A DNA stretch of 64,000 nt from JAUWVG01 sp964633715 (GTDB lineage Bacteria > Acidobacteriota > Aminicenantia > Aminicenantales > Aminicenantaceae), in contig CAZWHQ010000006.1 in the NCBI GenBank assembly GCA_964633715.1, positions 1 to 64,000 on the forward strand, read 5' to 3'. Shown one piece after another: positions 16,874 to 26,611 of the stretch; positions within the stretch are counted from its first letter, which is position 1; every line of letters begins with the position of its first letter. Both the position numbers and the translations under genes were made by a program. The notes below the pieces were generated by a model. It saw only the letters and a list, made by a program, of their open reading frames with translations. It was not told where the DNA came from and searched no databases.

Positions 16874-19336
16874 CTATTCGTAGCGAATGCTCTCCAGGGG
16901 ATTCGACCAGGCCGCCTTGACCGTATGCAAACCTATTGCAAACAAGGCAATCAGGAGAGTTCCCAATCCCGCCATTATAAATATTTCGATCCCGAATCCG
17001 GCGCGGTAAGCATACCCCTGAAGCCACTTATGCAAAAAATAGTAGCCCAGGGGCCAGGCTAAAACATTGGAAATAACGACAAGCAGCACAAATTCCTTAG
17101 AAATCAACCGTATAATGCTGAAAATCGAAGCCCCGAGCACTTTGCGGATCCCGATCTCCTTGGAACGCCGCTGGGCCGCATAGGTGGCCAACCCAAAAAG
17201 CCCCATGCAGCCCAAAATGATAGCCAGACCGTCCAGGTAGCCGATCATAAGAGCCAATCGCTGCTCATTGCGGTAGAGGGCGTTGTAGGCATCATCCAGG
17301 AAATAGAAATCAAAGGGCTGGCTCGTTTGAACCTGTGTGAAAATGTTTTCAATTTCCGCAATGGCAGCCTCCGGATTTCCGGGTCTTAGCCGAATTCCAA
17401 TGTTGACTCTTCCATAATAATTGCTGTCAAGGAAAAACGCTGCGGGTTCGATGATCTTATGCATGGTGTCAAAATGAAAGTCCTCTATCACACCGATAAT
17501 AGGAAGACCATTCACCATCTCATTGAACGGATTTTTCCAGCCGACTTTTTTTATAAAGGCTTCATTGACCAGGACTTTTTTATTGTCGCCCGGAAAGTCC
17601 CGGGAAAAATATCTGCCATCGGCAATCTTTATCCCGAAGACATCCAAAAAGTTAAAATCAACACCGGCCATAAACATGTCGATTTTAATTTCCTCTCCAT
17701 TTCCGTGCCTGACTGTCATCCCTCCCACAGAAGCGCCAAGCCTCAGAGGAGTCGAGTTTGAAGCTGTGACATTCACTATTTTGGAGGACTCCAGCAGACG
17801 GCTTTTCAGCACCTCAACCTGTGAAATGGCTTCCTCCCCGTTAAGCGGCAGGATTACGATATGCTCCCGCTCAAATCCTAAATTGGTATTTTTAATAAAA
17901 TTCAACTGCTTCGTAATGACAAAGGTTCCGATCATAAGGACGACCACGGCCGAGAATTGGAAAACAACGAGGAGATTACGGATTTTCGCCCCTTTTAACC
18001 AAACTCCGGTTTGTTTTTTTAGGAGGGAAAACGGCTGAAATGCCGAAAGAACAAAAGCCGGGTAGATCCCTGAAAAGACACCGACAAAAAAGATAGTGCC
18101 CAAAATTGAGAGAAGAAGAGGTGTTATTTCCACCTCGGCTATGGTCAGGCTCCCGCCGAAAAAGCTCGAAAATACAGGGAAAATCGTATAGAAGATCAAA
18201 ATCGACAGCCCCATAGCTAAAGTCGTAAAAAAACAAGATTCCCCCAGGAACTGCCTGATCAACTGAGCCTTCCTGGCGCCGATGACCTTGCGCATGCAGA
18301 TCTCCTTGATCCTGGTTGAGGCCAGGGCTGTGGAGAGGTTCATGGAATTGATTCCGGCAATCAGGAGGACAAGCAGAGCTATGGCACCGGAAAGATGCAC
18401 AATTTGGATGCGGTTGTTGGAAGCGGTCACACCTGCGACCTGGGATTTGAGATGGATATCGATAACCGGCTGCAGATAAACCAAACCGTCCATTTTGGTT
18501 GCCGGCTGTCTCGCTTCCTGTATCAATGTTTCGATCTTTTTTTCCACAATCCCCTGAGATCCTTTTTGCTTCAATTGGACATAGGTGTGAAAAGCGTAAG
18601 AACTCCAGGAATTAAACCAATTGCTCAGATTTTTATCCGCGGACATAGTTGCAGTGGATACCAGAAATTGAAACTGGAGATGAGAATTTTTAGGCGGCTT
18701 ACTTACTACCCCGGTTACACTCAGGTCACCGCTGAGGAATCGGCTCCTGAATGGGAGGATTTTTCCTATAGGATCTTCTGAACCGAAGATCTTTTCGGCA
18801 AATTCGTCCGTGAGGACAATGGAGTTTGGTGCTGTCAGGACTTCGGAACTGCTGCGGAGGATCACATCAAAACTGAACATCTTCAAAAAATCTTCATCTG
18901 CGAAAAGCCCGTCTTCTGTGAAACTTTCAGCTTCTGTCTCAAAAACAACATCCCGGGATAACTGAATGATCCCGGCTTGTTCGACTTCGGGTATACTGTT
19001 TTTCATGGCCTCGGATAAAATCTGGGGAGTGCTGAGCTGGTAGCCCGTTTCGTCGGGCGATTCGCTGCGGAGGGCAACCCGAAACAGCCTGTCCGATTTT
19101 TCATAAAATCGGTCATAACTCCGCTCGAATTGGATCCACGTGAAAATCAACAGAAAACAGGCCATACCGGCTGACAATCCGGCTATGTTTATGAAGGAAT
19201 AGCTTTTTTGACGTTTTATTTTGCGGAATGTAATTTTAATATAATGCCAGAGAAGAGCGGGAATTAGACGGGGTGTCTGCCAAAATGGCTTGTTCTTTCT
19301 TTGGTGCGTTTCTTCTTTTTTGAATTCAGTCTTCAT
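16874..19336 (-). CDS. MacB/FtsX-type ABC transporter permease
   Basis: 820 residues in the two-module form. An N-terminal membrane helix (about 45-65, YSFINIAGLSAGMACFLLIF) is followed by a MacB-type periplasmic domain, FtsX membrane block 1 (about 305-445; ASTRIKEICMRKVIGARKAQLIRQFLGES), a second periplasmic domain and FtsX block 2 (about 700-810; RRSKEIGIRKVLGASIFSIIRLISKEF). Both blocks carry the IGxRKVxGA signature that couples to an ATPase. No ATPase gene lies nearby, so a partner must be supplied in trans. Such permeases act in mechanotransmission or export of lipoproteins and peptides. Confidence 0.92.
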   Translation of the reverse strand: MKTEFKKEETHQRKNKPFWQTPRLIPALLWHYIKITFRKIKRQKSYSFINIAGLSAGMACFLLIFTWIQFERSYDRFYEKSDRLFRVALRSESPDETGYQLSTPQILSEAMKNSIPEVEQAGIIQLSRDVVFETEAESFTEDGLFADEDFLKMFSFDVILRSSSEVLTAPNSIVLTDEFAEKIFGSEDPIGKILPFRSRFLSGDLSVTGVVSKPPKNSHLQFQFLVSTATMSADKNLSNWFNSWSSYAFHTYVQLKQKGSQGIVEKKIETLIQEARQPATKMDGLVYLQPVIDIHLKSQVAGVTASNNRIQIVHLSGAIALLVLLIAGINSMNLSTALASTRIKEICMRKVIGARKAQLIRQFLGESCFFTTLAMGLSILIFYTIFPVFSSFFGGSLTIAEVEITPLLLSILGTIFFVGVFSGIYPAFVLSAFQPFSLLKKQTGVWLKGAKIRNLLVVFQFSAVVVLMIGTFVITKQLNFIKNTNLGFEREHIVILPLNGEEAISQVEVLKSRLLESSKIVNVTASNSTPLRLGASVGGMTVRHGNGEEIKIDMFMAGVDFNFLDVFGIKIADGRYFSRDFPGDNKKVLVNEAFIKKVGWKNPFNEMVNGLPIIGVIEDFHFDTMHKIIEPAAFFLDSNYYGRVNIGIRLRPGNPEAAIAEIENIFTQVQTSQPFDFYFLDDAYNALYRNEQRLALMIGYLDGLAIILGCMGLFGLATYAAQRRSKEIGIRKVLGASIFSIIRLISKEFVLLVVISNVLAWPLGYYFLHKWLQGYAYRAGFGIEIFIMAGLGTLLIALFAIGLHTVKAAWSNPLESIRYE

Positions 19337-19435
19337 TTAAGATTTCCTATCAAACCAGATTTGATATTTTAACTAGCAAAAAATATGCCAATCTCACTTT
19401 TAGAGGTTATTTTTTGTCTGTTGAACGTTATCTGT

Positions 19436-19487
19436 CCATTCTTGAACAGTTTATGTGCACCTCTGAACAGGAATTGTTTAAGAATGG
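19436..19487. repeat. Imperfect hairpin, 16-bp arms
   Basis: CCATTCTTGAACAGTT (19436-19451) pairs with AATTGTTTAAGAATGG (19472-19487) at 14 of 16 positions. It sits between the AbiEii gene end and the permease start and could be a terminator stem, but no T-run follows. GGGCAAGTGTAGTCATT beside it resembles the GGACAA-TGTAGTTATT half-site seen at 2414 and 6274. Confidence 0.5.
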
Positions 19488-19497
19488 GCAAGTGTAG

Positions 19498-20295
19498 TCA
19501 TTCTAATAACGTCAAAAGTGCATCCCGTGTAAAAGCATTCAGGTCATCCTCTGATTCTAAAAAAGGCCGCACATCAGCAACGACATTGGCCCAGTCGAGG
19601 GATTCAATCTTATCCCTTACTGCAGCCAGCCATGTGTTTTTTTTAAGCGGCTCAAATATGGATCCTTGTTGATTTAATGCGTTGTTTAAAAGTCTTAGAT
19701 TTGGCAAAAGTCCGTGCCAGCGGGATCTGAACCAAAAATAATCGAAAAGATCCCTTCCTTTAGTGTATGGTCTTAACAAAATGGCGGCGAGCTTTCCTGC
19801 AAAGGCAGAGGGAAGATCATAGTGCCGGATCAAGACGGGCAGATGGATATTGACAACTGTTCGTTTTTCGACCCAGCCTGGTGGGGGATTTTTGTCGACT
19901 TCAATATGAACTGAGAACTTTTGCTCCCTTCGATCCGAAAATCCGAGCTCATAGAGTAATCCAGGAAATCGAATCATTATGCGCTGCACTGCCTTTGTAT
20001 CTTTTAATACAACATCTGCATCATATCCTGCTATTTTCAGTTCACGGTCCATTTTCTGAGTGAATAATTGAATGTTAGAGTTATCCCACGTTTTTCCAGC
20101 TGTAAAATCCAGGTCTTCTGAATAGCGCCGTATCCTATAGAGGAAGCGGAGTGCCGTGCCTCCAACAAAATACAGAGATTCGCTCATATTCGTCTTCTGC
20201 ATTAAAAACAGAAGATAATTTTGAAGATATTCACGAAGAGTTTGGATCTTCCTGTCTTTTGATTCACGGGCCACCTGTAACGCAACATCTCTCAT
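19498..20295 (-). CDS. abiEii: AbiEii/AbiGii-type nucleotidyltransferase toxin
   Basis: 265 residues. Motif YFVGGTALRFLYRIRRYSEDLDF (GG at 45-46, D61-x-D63) of the AbiEii nucleotidyltransferase family, followed by the conserved RxRDLFDYFWF-like stretch (YTKGRDLFDYFWFRSRW). Type IV toxin-antitoxin and phage-abortive pairs use this enzyme to modify RNA or tRNA. Its start overlaps the stop of the AbiEi gene. Confidence 0.9.
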   Translation of the reverse strand: MRDVALQVARESKDRKIQTLREYLQNYLLFLMQKTNMSESLYFVGGTALRFLYRIRRYSEDLDFTAGKTWDNSNIQLFTQKMDRELKIAGYDADVVLKDTKAVQRIMIRFPGLLYELGFSDRREQKFSVHIEVDKNPPPGWVEKRTVVNIHLPVLIRHYDLPSAFAGKLAAILLRPYTKGRDLFDYFWFRSRWHGLLPNLRLLNNALNQQGSIFEPLKKNTWLAAVRDKIESLDWANVVADVRPFLESEDDLNAFTRDALLTLLE

Positions 20296-20921
20296 GAACG
20301 TACCTCCTCAATGAACTTGGATACCATTTTCAAAGCTCGATTTATATGTGCTAAAGGAGTCAAACTCTTGTATTTCTCCCATTTGGAGAGATTGAATTCC
20401 TCAAGATTCTGCAGGCGGAGTCCTTCCAGCCATTCAATTGAAAACTGGTGATTGAGCGTGTGGAGATACATCTTATCCCAAAGGGCCTTTTCCGGCGAGG
20501 CGATTACAATATCATGTTCACCATATTTTACTTTTAAATATCCTCTAAAATAATCCGGCTTTATGTGCTGGTAAATGAAGAGACGTCCGACAGCGTAAAA
20601 ATTCTCAGCCCTTGTTGTGGTTACTGAAGTAGGGTTAGGCGTCACTTCCGGGATGAGGCCGTAAAAAGAAAGAGCTGATTCCAAAGAAATGTAGGAAGGG
20701 GAGACAACTTTGTTGGCAATGGTCTCAGGAGGAACTTCATGCAGACGGAATGGTCGTTCGATTAAATACCATCCTCGGCGGATTTGAATGAGCTTTTTGG
20801 TGTTTACCCATCGGGAGAGTTGAACTTGAAGATGTGATTTCGGTTCACCAAAAATTTGCAGCATAGAAGAATGGAACAGAGGGCTCTCAGAAAACTGTTC
20901 AAGAAAATCTCTCCATTTCAT
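20292..20921 (-). CDS. abiEi: AbiEi-type antitoxin, winged-helix regulator
   Basis: 209 residues. The N-terminal helix-turn-helix (FGEPKSHLQVQLSRWVNTKKLIQIRRGWYLIERPF) is followed by the AbiEi C-terminal region (PSYISLESALSFYGLIPE; IASPEKALWDKMYLH). It is expected to repress its own promoter and neutralise the overlapping AbiEii toxin. The ATG at 20921 has no strong RBS. 20922-21107 upstream shows no gene; it is AT-rich. Confidence 0.88.
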   Translation of the reverse strand: MKWRDFLEQFSESPLFHSSMLQIFGEPKSHLQVQLSRWVNTKKLIQIRRGWYLIERPFRLHEVPPETIANKVVSPSYISLESALSFYGLIPEVTPNPTSVTTTRAENFYAVGRLFIYQHIKPDYFRGYLKVKYGEHDIVIASPEKALWDKMYLHTLNHQFSIEWLEGLRLQNLEEFNLSKWEKYKSLTPLAHINRALKMVSKFIEEVRS

Positions 20922-21107
20922 GTAAACAACTTAACATATATGACAAGTTTATGCAATGATAAAATATCTCAGGTTTAATATTTAAATTTTCCTGCAAAAA
21001 ATTCCATTTTTGAGTATTTGTCATGAGTCGTGCTGAAACTCTTTAAAATGGGTAAAAAAAAGTTTTTTTTCAAGGATCAACCAAGCTGGCTTCGCCTCCA
21101 CTCGCTC

Positions 21108-22247
21108 CTACTGCCTTTCTTGTTCTGTGAAGCTGTACCTTCGTGCAACATTAAAATCGTCTTCGGTGCGAACAATAGAATATATCTTGCCATTTTGGAT
21201 TGCATAGATACGTGCAGGCAGAAAAACCTGCTTCAAATAGATGCCCTCAGGAGAAAAAATATCATAAACTCTGATTTTTTCCGGATCTTCAATACCATAC
21301 TGCATCAGCCAGATGTTGTTGTGATCATCCAACACAACTATTCTGTCAAAGGCGGGATAAAATTCGGGATTAACCGGCCCGCGGCCGTAATAAGGGTATT
21401 TGATTGGAGTGAACTGCCGGCCGAAGCGGAATTCAGGGGAACCGTCAGGAGAATGGACAGTCAGTTGATATTTTTCAGAGTAGCCCTCGAAGAGTCTCTC
21501 TCCCATACAAATATCCCATACAGTCTGGTAACCATAAGGCGATGATCCCCCCGTAGAACTATTTTCGTCAACCCGTTTGTAGGAAGTTGTTTGCCCCCTG
21601 TATTCACCGTATGTCATCTGGACATTCCCCTCTAGATCGTATTGGTAAATCGTTACTTTTTGTTCGAGAATTTGTTCTTCGCCAATCACTTCCTCTGGTG
21701 TAGTCACTGGGTTGCTCAGGTAGATATATTCGCCGCTGCCGACAGCGATTTTGTCATGAAAGCCTTCTATACTGAAATCAGAAATGAACATCCCATTCTT
21801 CTCAAACAAATTGATCCGCCTGTTCATCCCATCCATCACAAAAACCCGGCCTTCCGGCGAGATATCAAAGTAGATAAACCTGCCGAATTCACCAGGTCCC
21901 TGCCCGGCATTTCCGATGGAGTGACTGAATCGTCCCTCGGCATCATAGACTTTAATAGTCGTATCTCCACTATCCAGAACAAACAAGGAGCCGCTTTGGT
22001 CGACTTTCAAGTCCCGAGGTTGATTCAATACACCAAGTTCATCCCCCAATCCTTCACCAACCGTAAAATCCTCTGTCAAAAGAAGATCGAAGCGCCCGTC
22101 TCGGGGATATTCTGGATTTGTAAATGTTTTGACCCCCCCAACGGTTTCGATGACTACAGGGTAATCTGGTTGGGCGGCTTCTTTCGAACAAAAACTAATG
22201 AATCCGACCAAAACAACGAGGATCGTTATGTGAAACTTTTTCATCAT
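21108..22247 (-). CDS. 6-bladed beta-propeller lipoprotein
   Basis: About 379 residues from ATG 22247 (or the adjacent ATG 22244), with GGAGGACG just upstream. An ATG-like codon at 22334 would add 29 non-signal residues. Lipobox FISFC. Blades VDQSGSLFVLDSGDTTIKVYDAEGRFSHSIG and SPEGRVFVMDGMNRRINLFEKNGMF flank the signature GNAGQGPGEFG. The typical family length is complete. Neither the class A/B promoter nor the 17-bp element is visible upstream; it directly follows the mosaic pseudogene. Confidence 0.9.
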   Translation of the reverse strand: MMKKFHITILVVLVGFISFCSKEAAQPDYPVVIETVGGVKTFTNPEYPRDGRFDLLLTEDFTVGEGLGDELGVLNQPRDLKVDQSGSLFVLDSGDTTIKVYDAEGRFSHSIGNAGQGPGEFGRFIYFDISPEGRVFVMDGMNRRINLFEKNGMFISDFSIEGFHDKIAVGSGEYIYLSNPVTTPEEVIGEEQILEQKVTIYQYDLEGNVQMTYGEYRGQTTSYKRVDENSSTGGSSPYGYQTVWDICMGERLFEGYSEKYQLTVHSPDGSPEFRFGRQFTPIKYPYYGRGPVNPEFYPAFDRIVVLDDHNNIWLMQYGIEDPEKIRVYDIFSPEGIYLKQVFLPARIYAIQNGKIYSIVRTEDDFNVARRYSFTEQERQ

Positions 22248-22321
22248 CGTCCTCCATCTAAGACAATTTATTTGATTATCAGTACCTGAACTCAAATCCC
22301 TTCTTTTATCAAATCCCCATT

Positions 22322-23342
22322 TTAATAATTCCACGTGACTTTGTATCTCTTCACAACATGGTATCCGTCATCATCCTGTTCAATGGCGTATAGTTTATTC
22401 CTTTTTATCAATTCCCCATACTAATGCAGGCATATATGGATTTAGGTTCCTTGGATTTTGAATCGGTGAATAGGCAAATGAATAAAGATATTTCAAATCA
22501 TAATCAAATTTTTTTAGTTCATGCCTTGGATTCTCCTCTTCTCTTACAATAGCCAGCCCAATTATATCTCCATTAGAATCAATGATCGTCTCCAGCAACC
22601 TCAGGGATTTCAAAGCAATACTTTTTATTAATTTACTTTCAAAAGAAAAGAATGTTAGGCGTGAATTCTCTGTATCTGGCACCATTACTTCATTTTGGGG
22701 CGTAATACACACAATCTTTAACAGTGATTTTATATTCCATGTTCAGCCCAACGGCCACCCACTTGGTAGACTTGTTAAAGGCGTAGAGAATTTCCGGCGT
22801 AGCGCCTGTAGCGCCGAATGAACGATTTTGAACCGGATCGGAGATCATCCATTCCTGTATTGTCCCGTAAAAGTCGACCAAGACCACAGATCTTTTACGT
22901 CCTTCATCAGTTCTTTCAGAATTTAGAGCGATATAGTGACTCTCATCGACCAGAACGTCTATCACATGGAAAGCTCCAAGTGGCAGTTTTTTATCTTCCA
23001 GAAGGTTTCCCTGTTTATCGAATCTGGCTATCTTGAACAGGCTTGTGGCCCAAATTTGGCCGTTCAAAAAGTAGGCCTTCAATCCCTGGGCCCTTGTGAA
23101 TTCACCCGGACCCTGGCCAGAGCGCACAAGATTCCCCAAATATTCCCCCTTACCGCTGAACCTGTGGACCTCTGCCTGATTGGGATCAAATATGAGGATT
23201 TCGCCATCCGTGTCCCTTTGGTAGCGAACGACTTTCAGGGCCACCTCTTCCTGTTCATACGGATCGATCTCGAATGTTTTTTCCCGCACCCAAAAAACAT
23301 AAAAATAAAAACCAACAATAGACAGACTGTTTTTATATGCAT
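22322..23342 (-). pseudogene. Mosaic pseudogene of at least three propeller fragments
   Basis: ATG 23342 begins a lipoprotein signal (MHIKTVCLLLVFIFMFFGCGKK) that breaks frame near 23285. A second frame covers blades with SGQGPGEFTRAQG and ends at NMEYKITVKD. A third, overlapping frame (22738-22395) restarts at an earlier part of the propeller (KIVCITPQNEVMVPDTENSR, equivalent to the IQLTNQNELMVCDSG region of paralogues). A fourth short frame gives the family tail (DGYHVVKRYKVTWNY, stop 22324-22322). The fragments overlap in propeller position, so this is a fusion of pieces from different paralogues, not one gene with indels. Confidence 0.8.
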
Positions 23343-23344
23343 GT

Positions 23345-24514
23345 TTAATTCCCCTCTATTCCTTCTTTTAACAAATCCCAATTTTTTATCTTAAACCGCT
23401 TTATATATTCTATGCCATTGTCTTCATCTAAATCAAAAGAATAGAGATAGCCATCCTTGATGACAGTGGTGTTCGGCGGAAGAACCGTCCTGTATAAATA
23501 ATAGCCCTCCTGGCTGAAGACATCGACCTCTTTTTCAGCTTTATCAATAGGACCGTAACCTCGAATGCCGTCTTCGGCCTTGTTTGTCTGCACATAGATC
23601 CGCCCTTTTGAATCCGTAAAAATCAAATAGAAATAAGGCTTAAATTCCGGGACGGGAAACTTTATTCTTTTGTAAATGCTCTGTTCCTTGGAGGTGAATT
23701 TTGGTTTTGGAGCATCTTTCTGAACAATATAAAGTGATTTTCCTTCTCTGTCTATTATGTTCAGCTCATAATTTTTCGAATATCCATATACAATTCTATC
23801 CTGATTTAAAACAGATGTATGAACGGCTAATTCGAATCCAGTACTTGTTCCAAAAGTTCCACCTGAACTCATTCTCCTCATTAGTGCTGGATGTTCGAAT
23901 CGGCCTATTGAGTTAAGGACTTCACCTTTATCATTTATTCTGCAAAGAACTTGTTCGCTCTTAAGTTCCTCATCCGATGTTTCATTGATACGAGTAAAGA
24001 TCGTGCCATCGTCAAGAGGGAAGAAGTCCTCAATAAAAAGTATCGATGAGACTAATTTATTAAAATCACCATTTTTGCTGAAAACATCTATCGTCCTAAA
24101 CATATCCCTCACATAAATATCTCCAGTGGTATTATCTAAACGCATTCCGACGGGTGACTCAAACTCTCCGGGTCCCTGCCCTTGTCTTCCGATTGTTTGT
24201 ATAGGTTTTCCATTTTTATCGAAAATTAGAACTCTATAGTTTGAATAATCAATGATATAAATGTTGTCTTTGGGATCCACAGCCATTCCCTTAATGCGGT
24301 AGAACAGATAATCCTTATCCTGTTCATTGCTGATAATAAGATCTTCTTCGAGTTTAAACTCTACGGCCTCATATAAAGGTTCCTGAGGATTCTTGATAAC
24401 TTTAATTCCATCTTCAATTTCAATTTCTCCCTGCCATTGTGTCTGTGTTGAGTCGTAAGATGCTAAAAGAAATAGACAAAAAGAAATAATGATAATACAA
24501 GAGTGTTTTTTCAT
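23345..24514 (-). CDS. Exported 6-bladed beta-propeller protein
   Basis: 389 residues. N-terminal hydrophobic segment MKKHSCIIIISFCLFLLASY without a clear lipobox, header WQGEIEIEDGIKVIKNPQEPLYE, signature GRQGQGPGEFESPVGM near residue 110, blades DPKDNIYIIDYSNYRVLIFDKNGK and NRTTGDIYV-like repeats, C-terminal DEDNGIEYIKRFKIKNWDLL. RBS AGGAGGGGAAG. It carries a class A-like promoter but no 17-bp element. It precedes the mosaic pseudogene by 2 bp and was probably its operon leader. Confidence 0.9.
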   Translation of the reverse strand: MKKHSCIIIISFCLFLLASYDSTQTQWQGEIEIEDGIKVIKNPQEPLYEAVEFKLEEDLIISNEQDKDYLFYRIKGMAVDPKDNIYIIDYSNYRVLIFDKNGKPIQTIGRQGQGPGEFESPVGMRLDNTTGDIYVRDMFRTIDVFSKNGDFNKLVSSILFIEDFFPLDDGTIFTRINETSDEELKSEQVLCRINDKGEVLNSIGRFEHPALMRRMSSGGTFGTSTGFELAVHTSVLNQDRIVYGYSKNYELNIIDREGKSLYIVQKDAPKPKFTSKEQSIYKRIKFPVPEFKPYFYLIFTDSKGRIYVQTNKAEDGIRGYGPIDKAEKEVDVFSQEGYYLYRTVLPPNTTVIKDGYLYSFDLDEDNGIEYIKRFKIKNWDLLKEGIEGN

Positions 24515-24550
24515 TCTTCCCCTCCTGAGACTTTCTCTCCATCTCTATTA

Positions 24551-24580
24551 CGATTATTAAAAAAAATAGTGCTTATGCAA
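24551..24580 (-). promoter_or_regulatory. Class A-like propeller promoter without the 17-bp element
   Basis: TTGCATAAGCAC (-35 24580-24575), 18 bp, TAATCGTA (hexamer 24556-24551). It retains the shared AAGCAC and TAATCGTA words. It touches the end of the methyltransferase gene at 24585, where the element would otherwise lie. Confidence 0.55.
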
Positions 24581-24584
24581 ACCG

Positions 24585-25259
24585 TTATGTAACCTTTATT
24601 TCAAAGAAAACACTGGATCCGTCAACTTCTGTAATAATTGGATCGACATCAAAATTTGGAGTTAATGACTTAAAATCAGCGGGACTCATTGTGGTTGTCT
24701 TGAATCCATCCTTACAGACAATAATACCTTTACTCGTGGTTTCCTCATCTATCTCTCCAATAAGTTTTTGTTGGGATTGAAGCTGGAACCACTCGAGATG
24801 ATCCTCCCAAAAGTCCTCGGAGTAGCTGGAAAACAGAACAGCCCCTCCTGAACGGGTGACACACACCGCTTCTTCAATGAGTTGTCTCTGATTTACTTTA
24901 AAGGCCGAGATTCCGTTTTGGATACAGACCACAACATCAAACCTCCGGTTTTTAAATCCAAGTTGAACGGCATCCATTTCGAAAATATGACAGGAATCGT
25001 TTTTTACGATTGAATCTCGGAGGAGAAGCAAACTATCATGCGACGTGTCGATCCCGATGACAGTTTGAGCTTTTTTCACTATCTTTATAAGGACTCGGCC
25101 ATATCCGCACCCAAGCTCCAGAACCAAGTCAGAGGGCTTTATCCTGCTCAGAGTGAACTCGATTTCGGCTTCCAGGTAGCGCTTGACCCGGAGAGGGGCG
25201 ATCTCGTAGCAAAGCTTGAGCCGTTCGGCCGCTAATTTATCTGAGTAATAGCTGTGCAT
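24585..25259 (-). CDS. Class I SAM-dependent methyltransferase
   Basis: 224 residues. Motif I LVLELGCGYGRVLIKI near residues 60-75, followed by VIGIDTSHDSL (acidic motif II), DAVQLGF and RRFDVVVCIQNGISAF. A Rossmann-fold methyltransferase of the methyltransferase-11/25 type, cytoplasmic; the substrate is unknown. It starts 27 bp after the propeller gene at 25287 and is probably cotranscribed with it. It is the only predicted cytoplasmic enzyme inside the propeller array. Confidence 0.88.
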   Translation of the reverse strand: MHSYYSDKLAAERLKLCYEIAPLRVKRYLEAEIEFTLSRIKPSDLVLELGCGYGRVLIKIVKKAQTVIGIDTSHDSLLLLRDSIVKNDSCHIFEMDAVQLGFKNRRFDVVVCIQNGISAFKVNQRQLIEEAVCVTRSGGAVLFSSYSEDFWEDHLEWFQLQSQQKLIGEIDEETTSKGIIVCKDGFKTTTMSPADFKSLTPNFDVDPIITEVDGSSVFFEIKVT

Positions 25260-25286
25260 AGGTCTTTCATTATATTAAGGAATAAT

Positions 25287-26453
25287 TTATTCCCACACGA
25301 CTCTGTACCGTTTCAAAGTCCGGTATCCAGAGTCCTCATCAATATCCATCCTGTACATCTTTCCCTTTTTAAAAATGAAAGAAGCAAACTCGGTCCAGAC
25401 CTTCGCGTAATAAAAACCGTCCGGATTAAAAATATCGAATGCCGTCAGTGTTTTGCCTTTTTCTTCTTTTTTCTCGTTTGTTCGAATCCACAGGTTGCTT
25501 TGATCATCGACATACATCCTTACTACAATATTTTTCACTTCCGGCATCTTTAGGGTTCTTATTGTTTTTTTGACCACTTCACTCATTCCAGGGTAATCAT
25601 ATATCCTTCGATATTTATCGGCATCTTCTTTAGTAAATGCTACAGGCTCATAAGGGCGATCTATTTTTCTAAATAGCTTTCCGGAAATGTCATAGATTTC
25701 AATAATATATTTATTATTCAAACAGTGATAAAACAACTCCCTATCATGGTCTCCAGCAAATACGGACCTAGGCGAAACAGGTAAACCAGTATAAAATTGT
25801 CCACCCCCATCCTGAATTATTAGAGACTCGAACATCTTAAATTCCCCATAGGAACGGACTTCCTTCCCATCGAAATCGAACTCTTTTACATAAAAAAATG
25901 CATTTGGTCTGATCCCGGGATAGGCTCTTTCACCGACAATGTATGAAGAACTTTTGACCATAATATAATTGAAATATCCCATTTCCCACTGAAAGCTTTT
26001 TATAAACTGGCCTGCAGAATCAAAAAAACTCGTCCGTCTTGCGCTCATATCAAGAGCGACGAGAGTCCCATCTTTTGTAACAGCTAAATTGGATAACATC
26101 TGAAATTCGCCTGGACCATTCCCTTTTGCTCCGATTGTCTTAATATACTTCCCAGCAGGGCCAAAAATCTTAATGACTTGATCCTGAGTCTCGATGATAT
26201 AGATGTTTTCGTTGTCATCGACAAAAGCCAGCCTCGGCCTAAAAAAAAGGATATTCCCATCCTTATCCTCTCCGTTTATGGAAAGATCTTCTACAAAGCT
26301 AACTGTTTTATCCGGATACATGGGAGTTTCTGTATTATGGATGAATTCTACTCCATCAATAACTTCAACACTGGCATTTGATTTTTGACTTTTGCAGTAA
26401 GCTGACCAAACTAATACAACAAATATAAATATTGCAGCAGACGTTTTTTTCAT
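25287..26453 (-). CDS. 6-bladed beta-propeller lipoprotein
   Basis: 388 residues from ATG 26453 (RBS GGAGGGTTT); the upstream codon at 26516 would place the start above the promoter. Signal MKKTSAAIFIFVVLVWSAYC with lipobox Cys20, header VEVIDGVEFIHNTETPMYPD, signature GAKGNGPGEFQML (GQGPGEF altered to GNGPGEF), blades DDNENIYIIETQDQVIKIFGPAGKYIKTIG, tail SGYRTLKRYRVVWE. Own class A promoter and 17-bp element. Confidence 0.9.
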   Translation of the reverse strand: MKKTSAAIFIFVVLVWSAYCKSQKSNASVEVIDGVEFIHNTETPMYPDKTVSFVEDLSINGEDKDGNILFFRPRLAFVDDNENIYIIETQDQVIKIFGPAGKYIKTIGAKGNGPGEFQMLSNLAVTKDGTLVALDMSARRTSFFDSAGQFIKSFQWEMGYFNYIMVKSSSYIVGERAYPGIRPNAFFYVKEFDFDGKEVRSYGEFKMFESLIIQDGGGQFYTGLPVSPRSVFAGDHDRELFYHCLNNKYIIEIYDISGKLFRKIDRPYEPVAFTKEDADKYRRIYDYPGMSEVVKKTIRTLKMPEVKNIVVRMYVDDQSNLWIRTNEKKEEKGKTLTAFDIFNPDGFYYAKVWTEFASFIFKKGKMYRMDIDEDSGYRTLKRYRVVWE

Positions 26454-26487
26454 AAACCCTCCTGAGGTTCTCCCTCTTTCATTATTA

Positions 26488-26516
26488 CGCTTACCAAAGA
26501 CAATGTGCTTAGTCAA
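26488..26516 (-). promoter_or_regulatory. Class A propeller promoter
   Basis: TTGACTAAGCAC (-35 26516-26511), 17 bp, TAAGCGTAA (hexamer 26493-26488). Confidence 0.7.
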
Positions 26517-26545
26517 ACTGAGAGCAAATCTGAAGCGACTTCTTT

Positions 26546-26562
26546 GGACAAATCGACTGGGG
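26546..26562 (-). promoter_or_regulatory. 17-bp element, copy 8
   Basis: A perfect GGACAAATCGACTGGGG, followed by ATGGGGCTCAGAGAATC. It lies 29 bp upstream of the -35. Confidence 0.78.
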
Positions 26563-26611
26563 ATGGGGCTCAGAGAATCATATCCTCTCTTTCAGCTGAT
26601 CCTGGTTTTTA

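Noticed and set aside
17523..18038. Plus-strand open frame of 171 codons
   Set aside because: Antisense to the FtsX permease; codon pattern mirrors the permease and no family is recognisable.
21642..22289. Plus-strand open frame of 215 codons
   Set aside because: Antisense to the intact propeller gene at 21108-22247; no start signal or domain.
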